Origin: Thalassobius sp034670005
Lineage (GTDB): Bacteria; Pseudomonadota; Alphaproteobacteria; Rhodobacterales; Rhodobacteraceae
Assembly: GCF_034670005.1 (NCBI RefSeq)
Contig: NZ_JAXMOH010000001.1
Span: 496,001-560,000 of the forward strand
Length of the DNA stretch: 64,000 nucleotides
Direction: 5' to 3'
Below the pieces are notes generated by a model. It did no database searches and was not told the DNA's origin. It saw nothing but the letters and a program-made list of their open reading frames with translations. Made by a program: the position numbers and the translations under genes. Of this stretch, positions 51,386-59,761 are shown one piece after another. Each line of letters starts with the position of its first letter. The stretch's first letter is position 1.

Positions 51386-51973
51386 ATGTACGAAGTGATA
51401 GGCCATCCGACCAGCCGCGCCTTTCGGGTACTGTGGCTGCTGGAAGAACTGGGCCAGCCCTATACCAACATCCCCGCCAAACCGCATTCGCCAGAAGCCT
51501 TGGATTGCAACCCTTCGGGCAAGGTCCCCGCGCTGCGCGTTGGGGGTCAGGTGATAACGGATTCGACTGCGATCATGACCTATCTTGCGGATAAACATGG
51601 GCAGATGACCTTCCCCGCCGGAACTCTTGAAAGGGCCCGGCAGGATGCGGTGACCCATCAGATCATCGACGAAATCGACGGCGTTTTATGGATGGCGACC
51701 CGACACAAGTTCATTCATCCCGAAAACCGCAGGGTCCCCGCGGTGATCGATAGCCTGAAATGGGAATACGAGCGCAATATCGGTCACATGGCTGACCGGT
51801 TCGAAGGACCATTTGTGATGGGTGAAACCATGACCATCGCAGATATCATCCTGACCAATTGCCTGAACTGGGCATTCGGGGCAAAATTCCCCGCCGCACC
51901 GGAAAAATTGTCCTCTTATGCCAAGGCGATGCGGTCACGCGACGCTTATCAGCGAGCGTCTGGAAAAGCGTGA
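51386..51973 (+). CDS. Glutathione S-transferase family protein
   Basis: A 195-aa protein. The N-terminal thioredoxin-like domain begins YEVIGHPTSRAFRVLWLLEELG and has the cis-Pro/SNAIL-like VPALRVGGQVITDSTAIMTYLA. The C-terminal helical domain has FVMGETMTIADIILTNCLNWA. It probably conjugates glutathione or handles peroxides; substrate unknown. AGGAG(GA) lies eight bases before the ATG. Stands alone before the RpiR gene. Confidence 0.92.
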   Translation: MYEVIGHPTSRAFRVLWLLEELGQPYTNIPAKPHSPEALDCNPSGKVPALRVGGQVITDSTAIMTYLADKHGQMTFPAGTLERARQDAVTHQIIDEIDGVLWMATRHKFIHPENRRVPAVIDSLKWEYERNIGHMADRFEGPFVMGETMTIADIILTNCLNWAFGAKFPAAPEKLSSYAKAMRSRDAYQRASGKA

Positions 51974-52024
51974 TCCGGCTCTCAATCCGGGGTTCGTGGT
52001 CAAATTCGGACTCCGGCCTGACGC

Positions 52025-52897
52025 TTAGGTGAACTTCCTGAAAAACCGTGTACGGTCGAACATGTCTTCCAGTTCCTCCATTCTCTGGCGCGAACTGTCC
52101 CAGGTATGTTCCTGAACTTCGGCGATCATTGCTTCCAGAATCAGCATCAATGTAACCGTGCTGTCCCAGGCGGAGGGCACCGCAATCCTGACGCAAAAGG
52201 TGCAGTCGGAAAACTCATGTACCGGCGACCGCCATTGATCGGTGAACAAAATGATCCGCGCGCCCTTTTCCCGTGCCATTTCAGCCAGACGCAGCGTGGC
52301 GTTTTCATAGCGCCGCACGTCGAAAATCACCACGACATCGCCGGGTTTGATATCCAACAGGTAATGCACCCAGGCATTCGACATCGACTGAATATGCGTC
52401 ACATTGGGCCGCAGCACCTGCATATGCATGAAAAAGTAGTCGGCCAGTGATCGGGTGATCCTTCCCCCCACAACCAGCACCGAATGGTCCAGTTCCGTCA
52501 GCATCTCGCAGGCCCGATCGAACATGTCGGGATCGATCTGGGTCAGAGTTTGCCGGATATTTCCCATCACCGCATCGGTAAAGCGGTTCAGAATATGGGC
52601 ATCGGGCGCCTTTTCCACCCAAGTGTCATGCTTGGTAATCGGATCAGAAATCCGTGCCTCCAGTTCGCGCCGCAGGGCAGACTGGAAAGCCGGAAAGCCG
52701 GTAAAGCCCAGCTTTTGCACCATGCGGACGACCGTCGGAGTGGAAACGCCCGCCGCCTTTGCGACTTGCGTTATCGACCCAAGACCGGAAACCGGGTAAC
52801 CTGTCAGCAACGAATCCGCCAATTGCCGTTCGGCACGGGTCAGGTCGTCAAAAGCTGATTGCAGGCGTTCCGCAATCGTTTTGGGCACATCGTTCAA
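52025..52897 (-). CDS. RpiR/MurR-family transcriptional regulator
   Basis: A 290-aa repressor or activator. The N-terminal HTH_6 domain (about 5-80) contains SITQVAKAAGVSTPTVVRMV and LGFTGFPAFQSAL. The C-terminal SIS sugar-phosphate-binding fold spans about 120-260 (LVVGGRITRSLADYFFMHM, PGDVVVIFDVRRYENATLRL). It is divergent from the amidohydrolase/TRAP operon and shares a 130-base spacer with two 16-bp palindromes, so it is the likely local regulator. SIS ligands are usually phosphorylated sugars, but relatives near catabolic operons bind other metabolites. Confidence 0.93.
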   Translation of the reverse strand: MNDVPKTIAERLQSAFDDLTRAERQLADSLLTGYPVSGLGSITQVAKAAGVSTPTVVRMVQKLGFTGFPAFQSALRRELEARISDPITKHDTWVEKAPDAHILNRFTDAVMGNIRQTLTQIDPDMFDRACEMLTELDHSVLVVGGRITRSLADYFFMHMQVLRPNVTHIQSMSNAWVHYLLDIKPGDVVVIFDVRRYENATLRLAEMAREKGARIILFTDQWRSPVHEFSDCTFCVRIAVPSAWDSTVTLMLILEAMIAEVQEHTWDSSRQRMEELEDMFDRTRFFRKFT

Positions 52898-52944
52898 AAT
52901 CTATCCCCGGTTTTTGCTTATTATATCGACAGAGCGACAGTCCG

Positions 52945-52960
52945 TGAAGAAATTTTTTCA
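52945..52960. promoter_or_regulatory. RpiR operator candidate 1
   Basis: TGAAGAAATTTTTTCA is a near-palindrome: TGAA arms match TTCA and only one inner pair mismatches. It is 14 of 16 identical to the second site at 52989-53004 and sits in the spacer between the divergent RpiR gene and its presumed target operon. Confidence 0.6.
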
Positions 52961-52969
52961 GAAACCCAA

Positions 52970-52975
52970 TTGACA
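52970..52975 (+). promoter_or_regulatory. -35 box of the catabolic operon promoter
   Basis: TTGACA is a perfect sigma-70 -35 box between the two operator candidates. The -10 (around 52991-52998, sequence AAGAATTG) would lie within the second operator, 15-17 bases downstream. The first ATG is at 53028. Confidence 0.5.
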
Positions 52976-52988
52976 GGTCGATGTAACA

Positions 52989-53004
52989 TGAAGAATTGTT
53001 TTCA
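52989..53004. promoter_or_regulatory. RpiR operator candidate 2
   Basis: TGAAGAATTGTTTTCA repeats the first site with two changes. The centres are 44 bases apart, about four helical turns, so both would face the same side of the DNA. This site overlaps the predicted -10, which fits a repressor. Confidence 0.6.
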
Positions 53005-53027
53005 AAATAACTGGGACGGAAAAATTC

Positions 53028-53816
53028 ATGCACGGTGCTGCGCTGACCTTCGAAAACGAAGCAGTCAAGGTTCAGACCCCGAAAGGGGCCTCGCCAGTGG
53101 TTGTCGTGTGTGAACATGCCTGCAATACTATTCCCGACGGCTTCGCCGGGCTGGGCCTGAATGAAACGGTGCGTCAAAGCCACGTCGCCTGGGACCCGGG
53201 CGCTTTGCCGGTGGCGCAGACACTTGCGACCACGCTTAACGCGGTGCTGATCCATGGCGCGGCATCCCGGCTGCTGTTTGATTGCAACCGCCCGCCGGAC
53301 GCCACTGATGCGGTTCCCGAGAAAAGCGAAATTTACGACATCCCCGGAAACCAGACCCTAACCGATGCCCAGCGCGCAGAGCGCGTGTCTCGGTTTCACG
53401 ATCCGTTTCGCGATGCGATGAGGGTTCTGCTTGATCAGCAAGTGCCGAAAGTTCTGATCACCATCCACAGCTTCACACCGATATATTTCGACCGGATGCG
53501 CGATGTCGAAATCGGCGTTTTGAACGACGCGGACAGCCGTTTCGCCGATGCCATGCTGAACAAAGTGGCGGACCATACGCAACTGGATGTTCGGCGAAAT
53601 GATCCCTATGGGCCCGAACACGGTGTGACCCATACACTGAAAGCTCACGCAATCCCACGCGGCATGCTGAACGTGATGCTGGAAATCCGCAACGATCTGA
53701 TCCCCGATTCCGAAAGCCAGCAGGCCATGGCGGGAATGCTGGCGCATTGGATTACCGACGCCATGGCCGATTACGGTATCACCACCCCACAAAGCGAGGC
53801 ACCATGCCAAGATTGA
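53028..53816 (+). CDS. N-formylglutamate amidohydrolase family protein
   Basis: A 262-aa zinc-hydrolase-like protein of the FGase family (HutG-like). Motifs: VVVVCEHACNTIP (metal-binding E-H), HGAASRLLFDCNRPP, RVSRFHDPFRDA, LITIHSFTPIYF, and a late NVMLEIRNDLI. The classic role is the hydrolysis of N-formylglutamate in histidine breakdown, but no hut genes are nearby. It heads an operon with a TRAP importer and a glutamine-synthetase-like ligase, so it may cleave another glutamyl amide. GGGACGGA lies before the ATG. The stop overlaps the next gene by 13 bases. Confidence 0.87.
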   Translation: MHGAALTFENEAVKVQTPKGASPVVVVCEHACNTIPDGFAGLGLNETVRQSHVAWDPGALPVAQTLATTLNAVLIHGAASRLLFDCNRPPDATDAVPEKSEIYDIPGNQTLTDAQRAERVSRFHDPFRDAMRVLLDQQVPKVLITIHSFTPIYFDRMRDVEIGVLNDADSRFADAMLNKVADHTQLDVRRNDPYGPEHGVTHTLKAHAIPRGMLNVMLEIRNDLIPDSESQQAMAGMLAHWITDAMADYGITTPQSEAPCQD

Positions 53817-54400
53817 TCCTCGGATATATCCGCTGGGTAGATGCGATCAACTACCGTCTGGGCCGGATCGTGATGTATGGAATTTTCATCATGGTCGGCA
53901 TCCTGCTGTGGTCATCGATTTCCAAGACTTTTCTGTTGCCTTCGCTCTGGACCTTGGAAATGGCGCAATTCGCGATGGTTTCCTACTACATTCTGGGCGG
54001 CCCCTATTCGATCCAGCTGGGATCGAATGTGCGAATGGACCTGTTCTATCATGGTTGGTCGCATCGCAAAAAAGCCTGGTTCGATGCCTTCACCGTGATG
54101 GTATTGGTGTTTTACCTCAGCATCCTGCTTTACGGTGCGTTCAATTCGCTGACCTATTCCTTGGGCCATTTCACCGGCCATCCGTTTCAATTCGCCATCG
54201 ACCTGATCACCGCCTTTTTCACCGGCGGACCGGCCGGGGCAGAAGAGGTGATGGGCTATATCGAACGCAGCCCCACCGCATGGCGGCCCGTGCTGTGGCC
54301 GATCAAACTGATCATGGTTCTGGGAATATTCCTGATCCTGCTGCAAGCGCTTTCCGAATTTTTCAAAGACATCGCCCGCATTCGCGGACAGGAGATTTGA
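53804..54400 (+). CDS. TRAP transporter small membrane subunit (DctQ type)
   Basis: A 198-aa membrane protein with four segments, starting MPRLILGYIRWVDAINYRLGR, as DctQ subunits of the mannitol/chloroaromatic type do. It has the QLGSNVRMDLFYHGWSHRKKAWFDAF loop between segments 2 and 3. ATG 53804 lies inside the 3' end of the amidohydrolase gene with GAGG upstream. It pairs with the large subunit four bases downstream. Confidence 0.93.
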   Translation: MPRLILGYIRWVDAINYRLGRIVMYGIFIMVGILLWSSISKTFLLPSLWTLEMAQFAMVSYYILGGPYSIQLGSNVRMDLFYHGWSHRKKAWFDAFTVMVLVFYLSILLYGAFNSLTYSLGHFTGHPFQFAIDLITAFFTGGPAGAEEVMGYIERSPTAWRPVLWPIKLIMVLGIFLILLQALSEFFKDIARIRGQEI

Positions 54401-54403
54401 CGC

Positions 54404-55726
54404 ATGTCATATGAGATGATCGCCATCTTCATGTTCGCCACCATGATGCTGATGCTGTTTACCGGCCAGCGCGTATTCGGGGCCATCGGCGGCGTGGCCG
54501 CTTTGGCCGCGATCCTGCTTTGGGGACCGGGCGGGGCCGATATTCCGTTTTCCTCGGCGATGAAACTGATGAAATGGTATCCGCTGCTGACGCTGCCGAT
54601 GTTCATCTTCATGGGATATGTGTTGTCAGAAAGCAAAATCGCCGACGATCTGTACAAAATGTTCCATGTCTGGATGGGACCGGTTTCGGGCGGGCTGGCG
54701 ATCGGGACCATCGGGTTGATGGTGCTGATTTCTGCGATGAACGGGCTTAGCGTTGCTGGCATGGCTATCGGGGCGACCATTGCGTTGCCCGAACTGCTGC
54801 GGCGCGGATATGACAAGAAAATGGTGACCGGCGTGATTCAGGCCGGATCGAGTCTGGGCATTCTGGTGCCGCCTTCGGTTGTTCTGGTGCTGTATGCCAT
54901 GATCGCACGGCAACCGGTGGGCCAGCTGTGGCTGGCCGGGGTCATGCCCGGACTGCTGATGGCGACCATGTTCATTATCTATATCTATGTCCGCTGCAAA
55001 ATTGACCCCGCTCTGGGCCCGGTCCTGCCGCCTGAAGAACGCAATGTATCGTTTTCCGAAAAGATGCGCCTTCTGCGCGCTGGAATTCTGCCTTTGGTGA
55101 TTTTTGCGGCGATGATGGTGCCCTTCGTAAACGGCTGGACCAGCCTGGTGGAAAGTTCTGCAATCGGTGCGATGACCGCCTTCATGGCCGCTGTACTGAA
55201 ACGCCGGATGACCAAGGACGTGTTCGAGGTCTCGGTGCGCCAGACACTTGCAATTTCGTGCATGTTCATGTGGATCATCCTGGCCGCGTTGGGATTTGGC
55301 GCGGTCTTCGACGGTCTGGGTGCGGTGAACGCGATCAAGGATCTGTTCACCGAACGGCTGGGGCTGAGCCCCTGGATGATCCTGATCCTGATGCAGCTAA
55401 GCTTCATCGTCATGGGTACATTTCTGGACGATACCGCGATGCTGGTGATCGTCGCACCGCTTTATGTGCCACTGGTCAACGCGCTGGGGTTCGATCTGAT
55501 CTGGTATGGTGTGCTTTACACGATCACCACCCAGATCGCCTATATGACACCGCCCTTCGGCTATAACCTGTTCCTGATGCGGGCAATGGCCCCACCGGAA
55601 ATCACACTGAGAGATATTTACGGGTCCATCCTACCCTTTGTGCTGGTGATGATCGCGGCGCTGATCCTGATCATGGTCTTCCCGCAGATCGCGCTGTGGC
55701 TGCCCGAATATGTTTACGGAAACTGA
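54404..55726 (+). CDS. TRAP transporter large membrane subunit (DctM type)
   Basis: A 440-aa polytopic protein with about 12 segments. Motifs: MMLMLFTGQRVFGAIGGVA, MFIFMGYVLSESKIADDLY, INGLSVAGMAIGATIALPELLRRGYDKKM (variant), VIQAGSSLGILVPPSVVLVLY and FLDDTAMLVIVAPLYVPL. It is the sodium-coupled permease of the importer. DctQ precedes it and DctP follows after 73 bases. Confidence 0.96.
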   Translation: MSYEMIAIFMFATMMLMLFTGQRVFGAIGGVAALAAILLWGPGGADIPFSSAMKLMKWYPLLTLPMFIFMGYVLSESKIADDLYKMFHVWMGPVSGGLAIGTIGLMVLISAMNGLSVAGMAIGATIALPELLRRGYDKKMVTGVIQAGSSLGILVPPSVVLVLYAMIARQPVGQLWLAGVMPGLLMATMFIIYIYVRCKIDPALGPVLPPEERNVSFSEKMRLLRAGILPLVIFAAMMVPFVNGWTSLVESSAIGAMTAFMAAVLKRRMTKDVFEVSVRQTLAISCMFMWIILAALGFGAVFDGLGAVNAIKDLFTERLGLSPWMILILMQLSFIVMGTFLDDTAMLVIVAPLYVPLVNALGFDLIWYGVLYTITTQIAYMTPPFGYNLFLMRAMAPPEITLRDIYGSILPFVLVMIAALILIMVFPQIALWLPEYVYGN

Positions 55727-55799
55727 CAGAACTCCGACAAATGGAGCGTCCAATAACAAAGGCAAAGCCTGTCGAACTTGAACCAATAGGAGAGAGAAC

Positions 55800-56831
55800 A
55801 TGACCACCAGACGTAAGTTCCTAGCCGGGGCCGCAGCCGCCGCCCCCGCCGCCCTGGCAACCCCCGCCCTGGCGCAATCGACCATCAAATGGCGGATGCA
55901 GACCTATGCCGGTCCGGCATTGGCCGAACATGTGGTGAAACCTGCCATTGATACCTTCAACAAAATCGCCGGCGACCGGATGCAGATCGAACTGTTCTTC
56001 GCCGATCAGCTGGTCCCCACAGGCGAATTGTTCCAAGCGATGCAGCGCGGCACGATTGACGCAGTGCAATCGGATGACGATTCGATGGCATCACCCACCG
56101 AAGTAACCGTTTTTGGTGGATACTTCCCGTTTGCGTCGCGCTACAGCCTCGATGTGCCGGTGTTGTTCAACAAATACGGGCTGAATGAAATCTGGGGCGA
56201 AGAATACGCCAAGGTCGGCGTCAAGCATATCAGCGCCGGATCCTGGGACCCCTGCCATTTCGCCACCAAGGACCCGATCAACAGCCTGGCCGATCTGAAA
56301 GGCAAGCGCGTCTTTACCTTCCCCACCGCTGGCCGCTTCCTGTCGCAGTTCGGCGTCGTCCCGGTCACCCTGCCGTGGGAAGATATCGAGGTTGCCGTGC
56401 AGACCGGCGAACTGGATGGGATCGCATGGTCGGGCATCACCGAAGACTACACCGTGGGTTGGGCCGACGTGACCAACTACTTCCTGACCAACAACATCTC
56501 GGGCGCCTGGATTGGCCATTTCTTTGCCAATATGGGCCGGTATGAAGAACTGCCGGAAGATCTGAAACTGCTGCTGGCCACTTGCATGGAACAGTCGCAT
56601 TATTATCGTCAGTGGTGGTACTGGGGCGGCGAAGCCAATCTGCGTGTCGATGGCACCAAGATGCAGCTCACTTCGATCCCCGATGCAGAATGGGCCCAAG
56701 TCGAGTCTGCGGCACACACCTTCTGGGATGAAATCGCGGCTGAATCCGAAACCAAGGCGAAGGTTGTCGAAATCTTCAAGAAGTATAACGCGGATATGGA
56801 AAAAGCGGGCCGTCCTTACCGCTACGGCTAA
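55800..56831 (+). CDS. TRAP transporter substrate-binding protein (DctP type)
   Basis: A 343-aa periplasmic binding protein with a Tat-type signal, MTTRRKFLAGAAAAAPAALA-TPALA. The mature IKWRMQTYAGPALAEHVVKP ... FFADQLVPTGELFQAMQRGTIDAVQ pattern belongs to the mannitol/chloroaromatic (TakP-like) subfamily, which often binds carboxylates as metal salts. The carboxylate-recognising Arg and Trp region GRFLSQFGVVPVTLPW EDIE is present. The ligand is not clear. A strong hairpin follows the gene. Confidence 0.95.
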   Translation: MTTRRKFLAGAAAAAPAALATPALAQSTIKWRMQTYAGPALAEHVVKPAIDTFNKIAGDRMQIELFFADQLVPTGELFQAMQRGTIDAVQSDDDSMASPTEVTVFGGYFPFASRYSLDVPVLFNKYGLNEIWGEEYAKVGVKHISAGSWDPCHFATKDPINSLADLKGKRVFTFPTAGRFLSQFGVVPVTLPWEDIEVAVQTGELDGIAWSGITEDYTVGWADVTNYFLTNNISGAWIGHFFANMGRYEELPEDLKLLLATCMEQSHYYRQWWYWGGEANLRVDGTKMQLTSIPDAEWAQVESAAHTFWDEIAAESETKAKVVEIFKKYNADMEKAGRPYRYG

Positions 56832-56858
56832 GGGTATCCATTTCCCGACAAGACACGT

Positions 56859-56879
56859 AGCCCCGGTTCTGCCGGGGCT
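56859..56879 (+). other. Intercistronic hairpin after the binding-protein gene
   Basis: AGCCCCGG (56859-56866) and CCGGGGCT (56872-56879) form a perfect 8-bp stem with a TTCTG loop and no T tract. Such hairpins downstream of a binding-protein gene commonly protect its message and lower expression of genes behind it. Confidence 0.6.
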
Positions 56880-56914
56880 GCGGCTCGACTGAGACAAGGC
56901 AGAGGAGCCATGAC

Positions 56915-58279
56915 ATGCCAGGACTGATGACTTTCGAGGACCTGAAAAACGCGGTGGAAAGCGGCACCATCGACACCGTTCTGGCCTGCACCATTGATAT
57001 GCAGGGCCGCCTGATGGGCAAGCGCTTCGTCGGCCATCATTTCGTCAACGACGCCTGGGAAGAAACCCATTGCTGCAACTACCTGCTAGCGACCGATCTG
57101 GAAATGGCGACCCCAGAAGGCTTTGCCGCAACCAGTTGGAAGGCCGGATATGGTGATTACATCATGAAGCCCGATCTGAGTACGATTCGGCCAATGCCGT
57201 GGCTTGAAGGCACCGCAATGGTGCTGTGCGATCTGCTGGATCACCATTCCCATGCAGAAGTCGAACACGCACCGCGCACCATTCTGAAAAAGCAGATCGC
57301 GCGAGCCGAAGCGATGGGGTTGACCCCCTATACCGCAACCGAGCTGGAATTTTTCCTGTTTGAGAAGAGTTTCAAAGAGATCGCCAAATCGGGTTTCCGC
57401 GATCTGACGCCGATTTCGGACTACAATGAAGACTACAATATTTTCCAAACCACCAAGGAAGAGGCGATCATGCGCCCCTTGCGCAATCACCTTTATGCCG
57501 CCGGAATTCCCGTGGAAAACACCAAGGGCGAAGCCGAAGCCGGTCAGGAAGAACTGAATATCAAGTACGGCCCTGCGATGGCCACCGCCGATCACCATGC
57601 GATTGCCAAACATGCGACCAAGGAAATCGCATGGCAGCAGGGTCATGCCGCCAGCTTTCTGCCGAAATGGCAAGCCGACCGGGTTGGATCGTCCAGCCAT
57701 GTGCATCAATCGCTGTGGAAAGATGGAAAGAATGCGTTCTTCGATCCCGAGGCCGAGCACGGCATGTCTGATCTGATGCGCAGCTATGTCGCCGGTCAGA
57801 TCAAGTACGCGCCCGACATTACCTGTTTTCTGGCACCTTACGTGAACAGCTACAAACGGTTCCAGAAAGGTAGTTTTGCCCCCACAAAAACCGTTTGGTC
57901 GGTAGACAACCGCACCGCCGGGTTCCGTCTTTGCGGCGAAGGCAGTAAAGCGGTGCGGATCGAATGCCGCATAGGTGGCTCGGATCTGAACCCCTATCTG
58001 GCGATGGCCGCGCTGCTGGCCGCTGGATTGGCCGGGATCGAAGAGGGGCTGGAACTTGCGCCACCGATCACCGGCGACGTCTATGAAACCGCCGAGGTGG
58101 TCGAAATACCGCATTCTTTGCGCGATGCCACCGAGACCCTGCGGAATTCCAAATTGCTGCGCGCCGCGATGGGGGATTGGGTAGTCGACCATTATACCCG
58201 TGCGGCAGAGGTCGAGCAGGAAGATTTCGATTCCGCAGTGACCGATTATGAATTGCGTCGGGGGTTCGAACGCGCCTGA
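56915..58279 (+). CDS. Glutamine-synthetase-like gamma-glutamyl ligase
   Basis: A 454-aa protein of the GS family (PuuA/GlnT-like). It has the TATELEFFLFEK N-side catalytic block, the ATP loop GEAEAGQEELNIKYG (variant), H-x-x-Q-S-LW (VHQSLWKDG), the NSYKRFQKGSFAPT substrate block and RIECRIGGSDLNPYLAMA. GS-like proteins of this class ligate glutamate to amines, e.g. putrescine, ethylamine or alaninol, rather than ammonia. The context with aldehyde and alcohol dehydrogenases supports a catabolic role. AGAGGAG precedes the ATG. Confidence 0.9.
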   Translation: MPGLMTFEDLKNAVESGTIDTVLACTIDMQGRLMGKRFVGHHFVNDAWEETHCCNYLLATDLEMATPEGFAATSWKAGYGDYIMKPDLSTIRPMPWLEGTAMVLCDLLDHHSHAEVEHAPRTILKKQIARAEAMGLTPYTATELEFFLFEKSFKEIAKSGFRDLTPISDYNEDYNIFQTTKEEAIMRPLRNHLYAAGIPVENTKGEAEAGQEELNIKYGPAMATADHHAIAKHATKEIAWQQGHAASFLPKWQADRVGSSSHVHQSLWKDGKNAFFDPEAEHGMSDLMRSYVAGQIKYAPDITCFLAPYVNSYKRFQKGSFAPTKTVWSVDNRTAGFRLCGEGSKAVRIECRIGGSDLNPYLAMAALLAAGLAGIEEGLELAPPITGDVYETAEVVEIPHSLRDATETLRNSKLLRAAMGDWVVDHYTRAAEVEQEDFDSAVTDYELRRGFERA

Positions 58280-58304
58280 CCGGAACACCCCGTGGCTGTC
58301 GCAG

Positions 58305-58350
58305 CGCGTCCCCGGCGGGATTTTTTTTGACCAAGATGAAACGGGAAGTA
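58305..58350 (+). repeat. Copy of the dispersed intergenic repeat
   Basis: Reads CCCCGGCGGGATTTTTTTTG then ACCAAGATGAA. It matches the GC box, AT box and AAGAAGAA pattern of the copies at 25963-25997 and 36374-36436. It sits between the ligase and aldehyde dehydrogenase genes. Confidence 0.45.
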
Positions 58351-58378
58351 ATTTCCCTTCGAACCTGGAGTATTTGGC

Positions 58379-59761
58379 ATGAGCCAGAAACTGACTTGCA
58401 TATCGCCGATTGACGGATCGGTGGTGGCCGAGCGAGAGGTATTGAGCTTCGAGGCGGCCAAACAGGGAGTCGCGAAAGCGACAACCGCGCAAAAAGCCTG
58501 GGCAGCGCGCCCTTTGGATGAACGGATCGCGCTGGTCATGAAAGGCGTCGAGAATGTCGGCGCTCTGAATGACGACATCGTGCCGGAACTGGCGCGACAG
58601 ATGGGCAGGCCGATCCGCTATGGTGGCGAATTCGGCGGTTTCAAGGAACGCGCCGATTACATGGCCCAAATTGCCCGCGACGCACTGGCCCCGATTGCGC
58701 TGGAAGACAGCGACACGTTCAAACGCTACATCGCGCGCGAAGCTCATGGGGTGGTTCTGGTTATCGCGCCATGGAATTATCCGTTCATGACCGCGATCAA
58801 CACCGTCGCGCCGGCGTTGATCGCTGGCAATGCCGTGCTGCTGAAACACGCTACCCAGACGTTGTTGGTGGGGGAACGGATGGCGCAGGCGTTTCACGCG
58901 GCGGGCATCCCCGAGGACGTGTTCCAGAACGTGTTCCTGAACCATGACGTAACCAGCGACCTGATCGCGGCGAAAAGCTTTGGGTTTGTCAATTTCACCG
59001 GGTCGGTCGGCGGTGGTCGGGCGATTGAACTGGCCGCAGCTGGGACATTCACCGGAGTCGGCTTGGAACTTGGCGGCAAGGATCCGGGCTATGTCATGGA
59101 AGACGCCGATCTGGACGCTGCGGTCGAAACCTTGATTGATGCGGCGATGTTCAATTCCGGCCAGTGCTGTTGCGGGATCGAACGCATCTACGTGGTGGAA
59201 AGCCTGTTCGACGCGTTCGTAGAAAAAGCGGTGAAGATCGTCGAGGGGTACAAGCTGGGCGACCCGATGGACCCGGAAACTACTTTGGGCCCGATGGCAC
59301 AGACGCGGTTTGCCAACGAAGTGCGCTCCCAGACCGCCGAAGCGATCGAAGCGGGGGCGAAGCCGCTTATCGCTCCAGAACTGTTTCCCCAGGATGGCGG
59401 TGCCTACCTGATGCCGCAGATACTGATCGACGTGACCCACGACATGCGGGTGATGCGCGAAGAAAGCTTTGGCCCGGTGGTAGGCATCATGAAGGTCAAG
59501 GACGACGCCGAAGCCATCCGGCTGATGAATGACAGCGATTATGGCCTGACAGCGTCGCTTTGGACAGCGGATATCAACCGCGCCGAAGCCATCGGGCAGC
59601 AGATCGAAACCGGCACCATTTTCATGAACCGTGCCGATTACCTGGATCCGGGCCTGTGTTGGACCGGGTGCAAGGACACAGGCCGTGGCGGAGGCCTGTC
59701 AGTGATTGGCTATCACAACCTGACCCGCCCGAAATCCTATCATCTGAGGAAACAGCAATGA
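58379..59761 (+). CDS. NAD(P)-dependent aldehyde dehydrogenase
   Basis: A 460-aa aldehyde dehydrogenase. The general base E230 is in GLELGGKDPG and the nucleophile C264 in NSGQCCCGIERIYV. The coenzyme loop is APWNYPFMTAIN and VNFTGSVGGGRAIE. It should oxidise the aldehyde made by the alcohol dehydrogenase that follows. The stop overlaps the next start by four bases (ATGA), so the two are coupled. Confidence 0.95.
   Translation: MSQKLTCISPIDGSVVAEREVLSFEAAKQGVAKATTAQKAWAARPLDERIALVMKGVENVGALNDDIVPELARQMGRPIRYGGEFGGFKERADYMAQIARDALAPIALEDSDTFKRYIAREAHGVVLVIAPWNYPFMTAINTVAPALIAGNAVLLKHATQTLLVGERMAQAFHAAGIPEDVFQNVFLNHDVTSDLIAAKSFGFVNFTGSVGGGRAIELAAAGTFTGVGLELGGKDPGYVMEDADLDAAVETLIDAAMFNSGQCCCGIERIYVVESLFDAFVEKAVKIVEGYKLGDPMDPETTLGPMAQTRFANEVRSQTAEAIEAGAKPLIAPELFPQDGGAYLMPQILIDVTHDMRVMREESFGPVVGIMKVKDDAEAIRLMNDSDYGLTASLWTADINRAEAIGQQIETGTIFMNRADYLDPGLCWTGCKDTGRGGGLSVIGYHNLTRPKSYHLRKQQ

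Noticed and set aside
57086..59440. 784-codon antisense frame over the ligase and aldehyde dehydrogenase genes
   Set aside because: It spans two clear genes and their spacer. Composition is His/Arg/Gly-rich without motifs.
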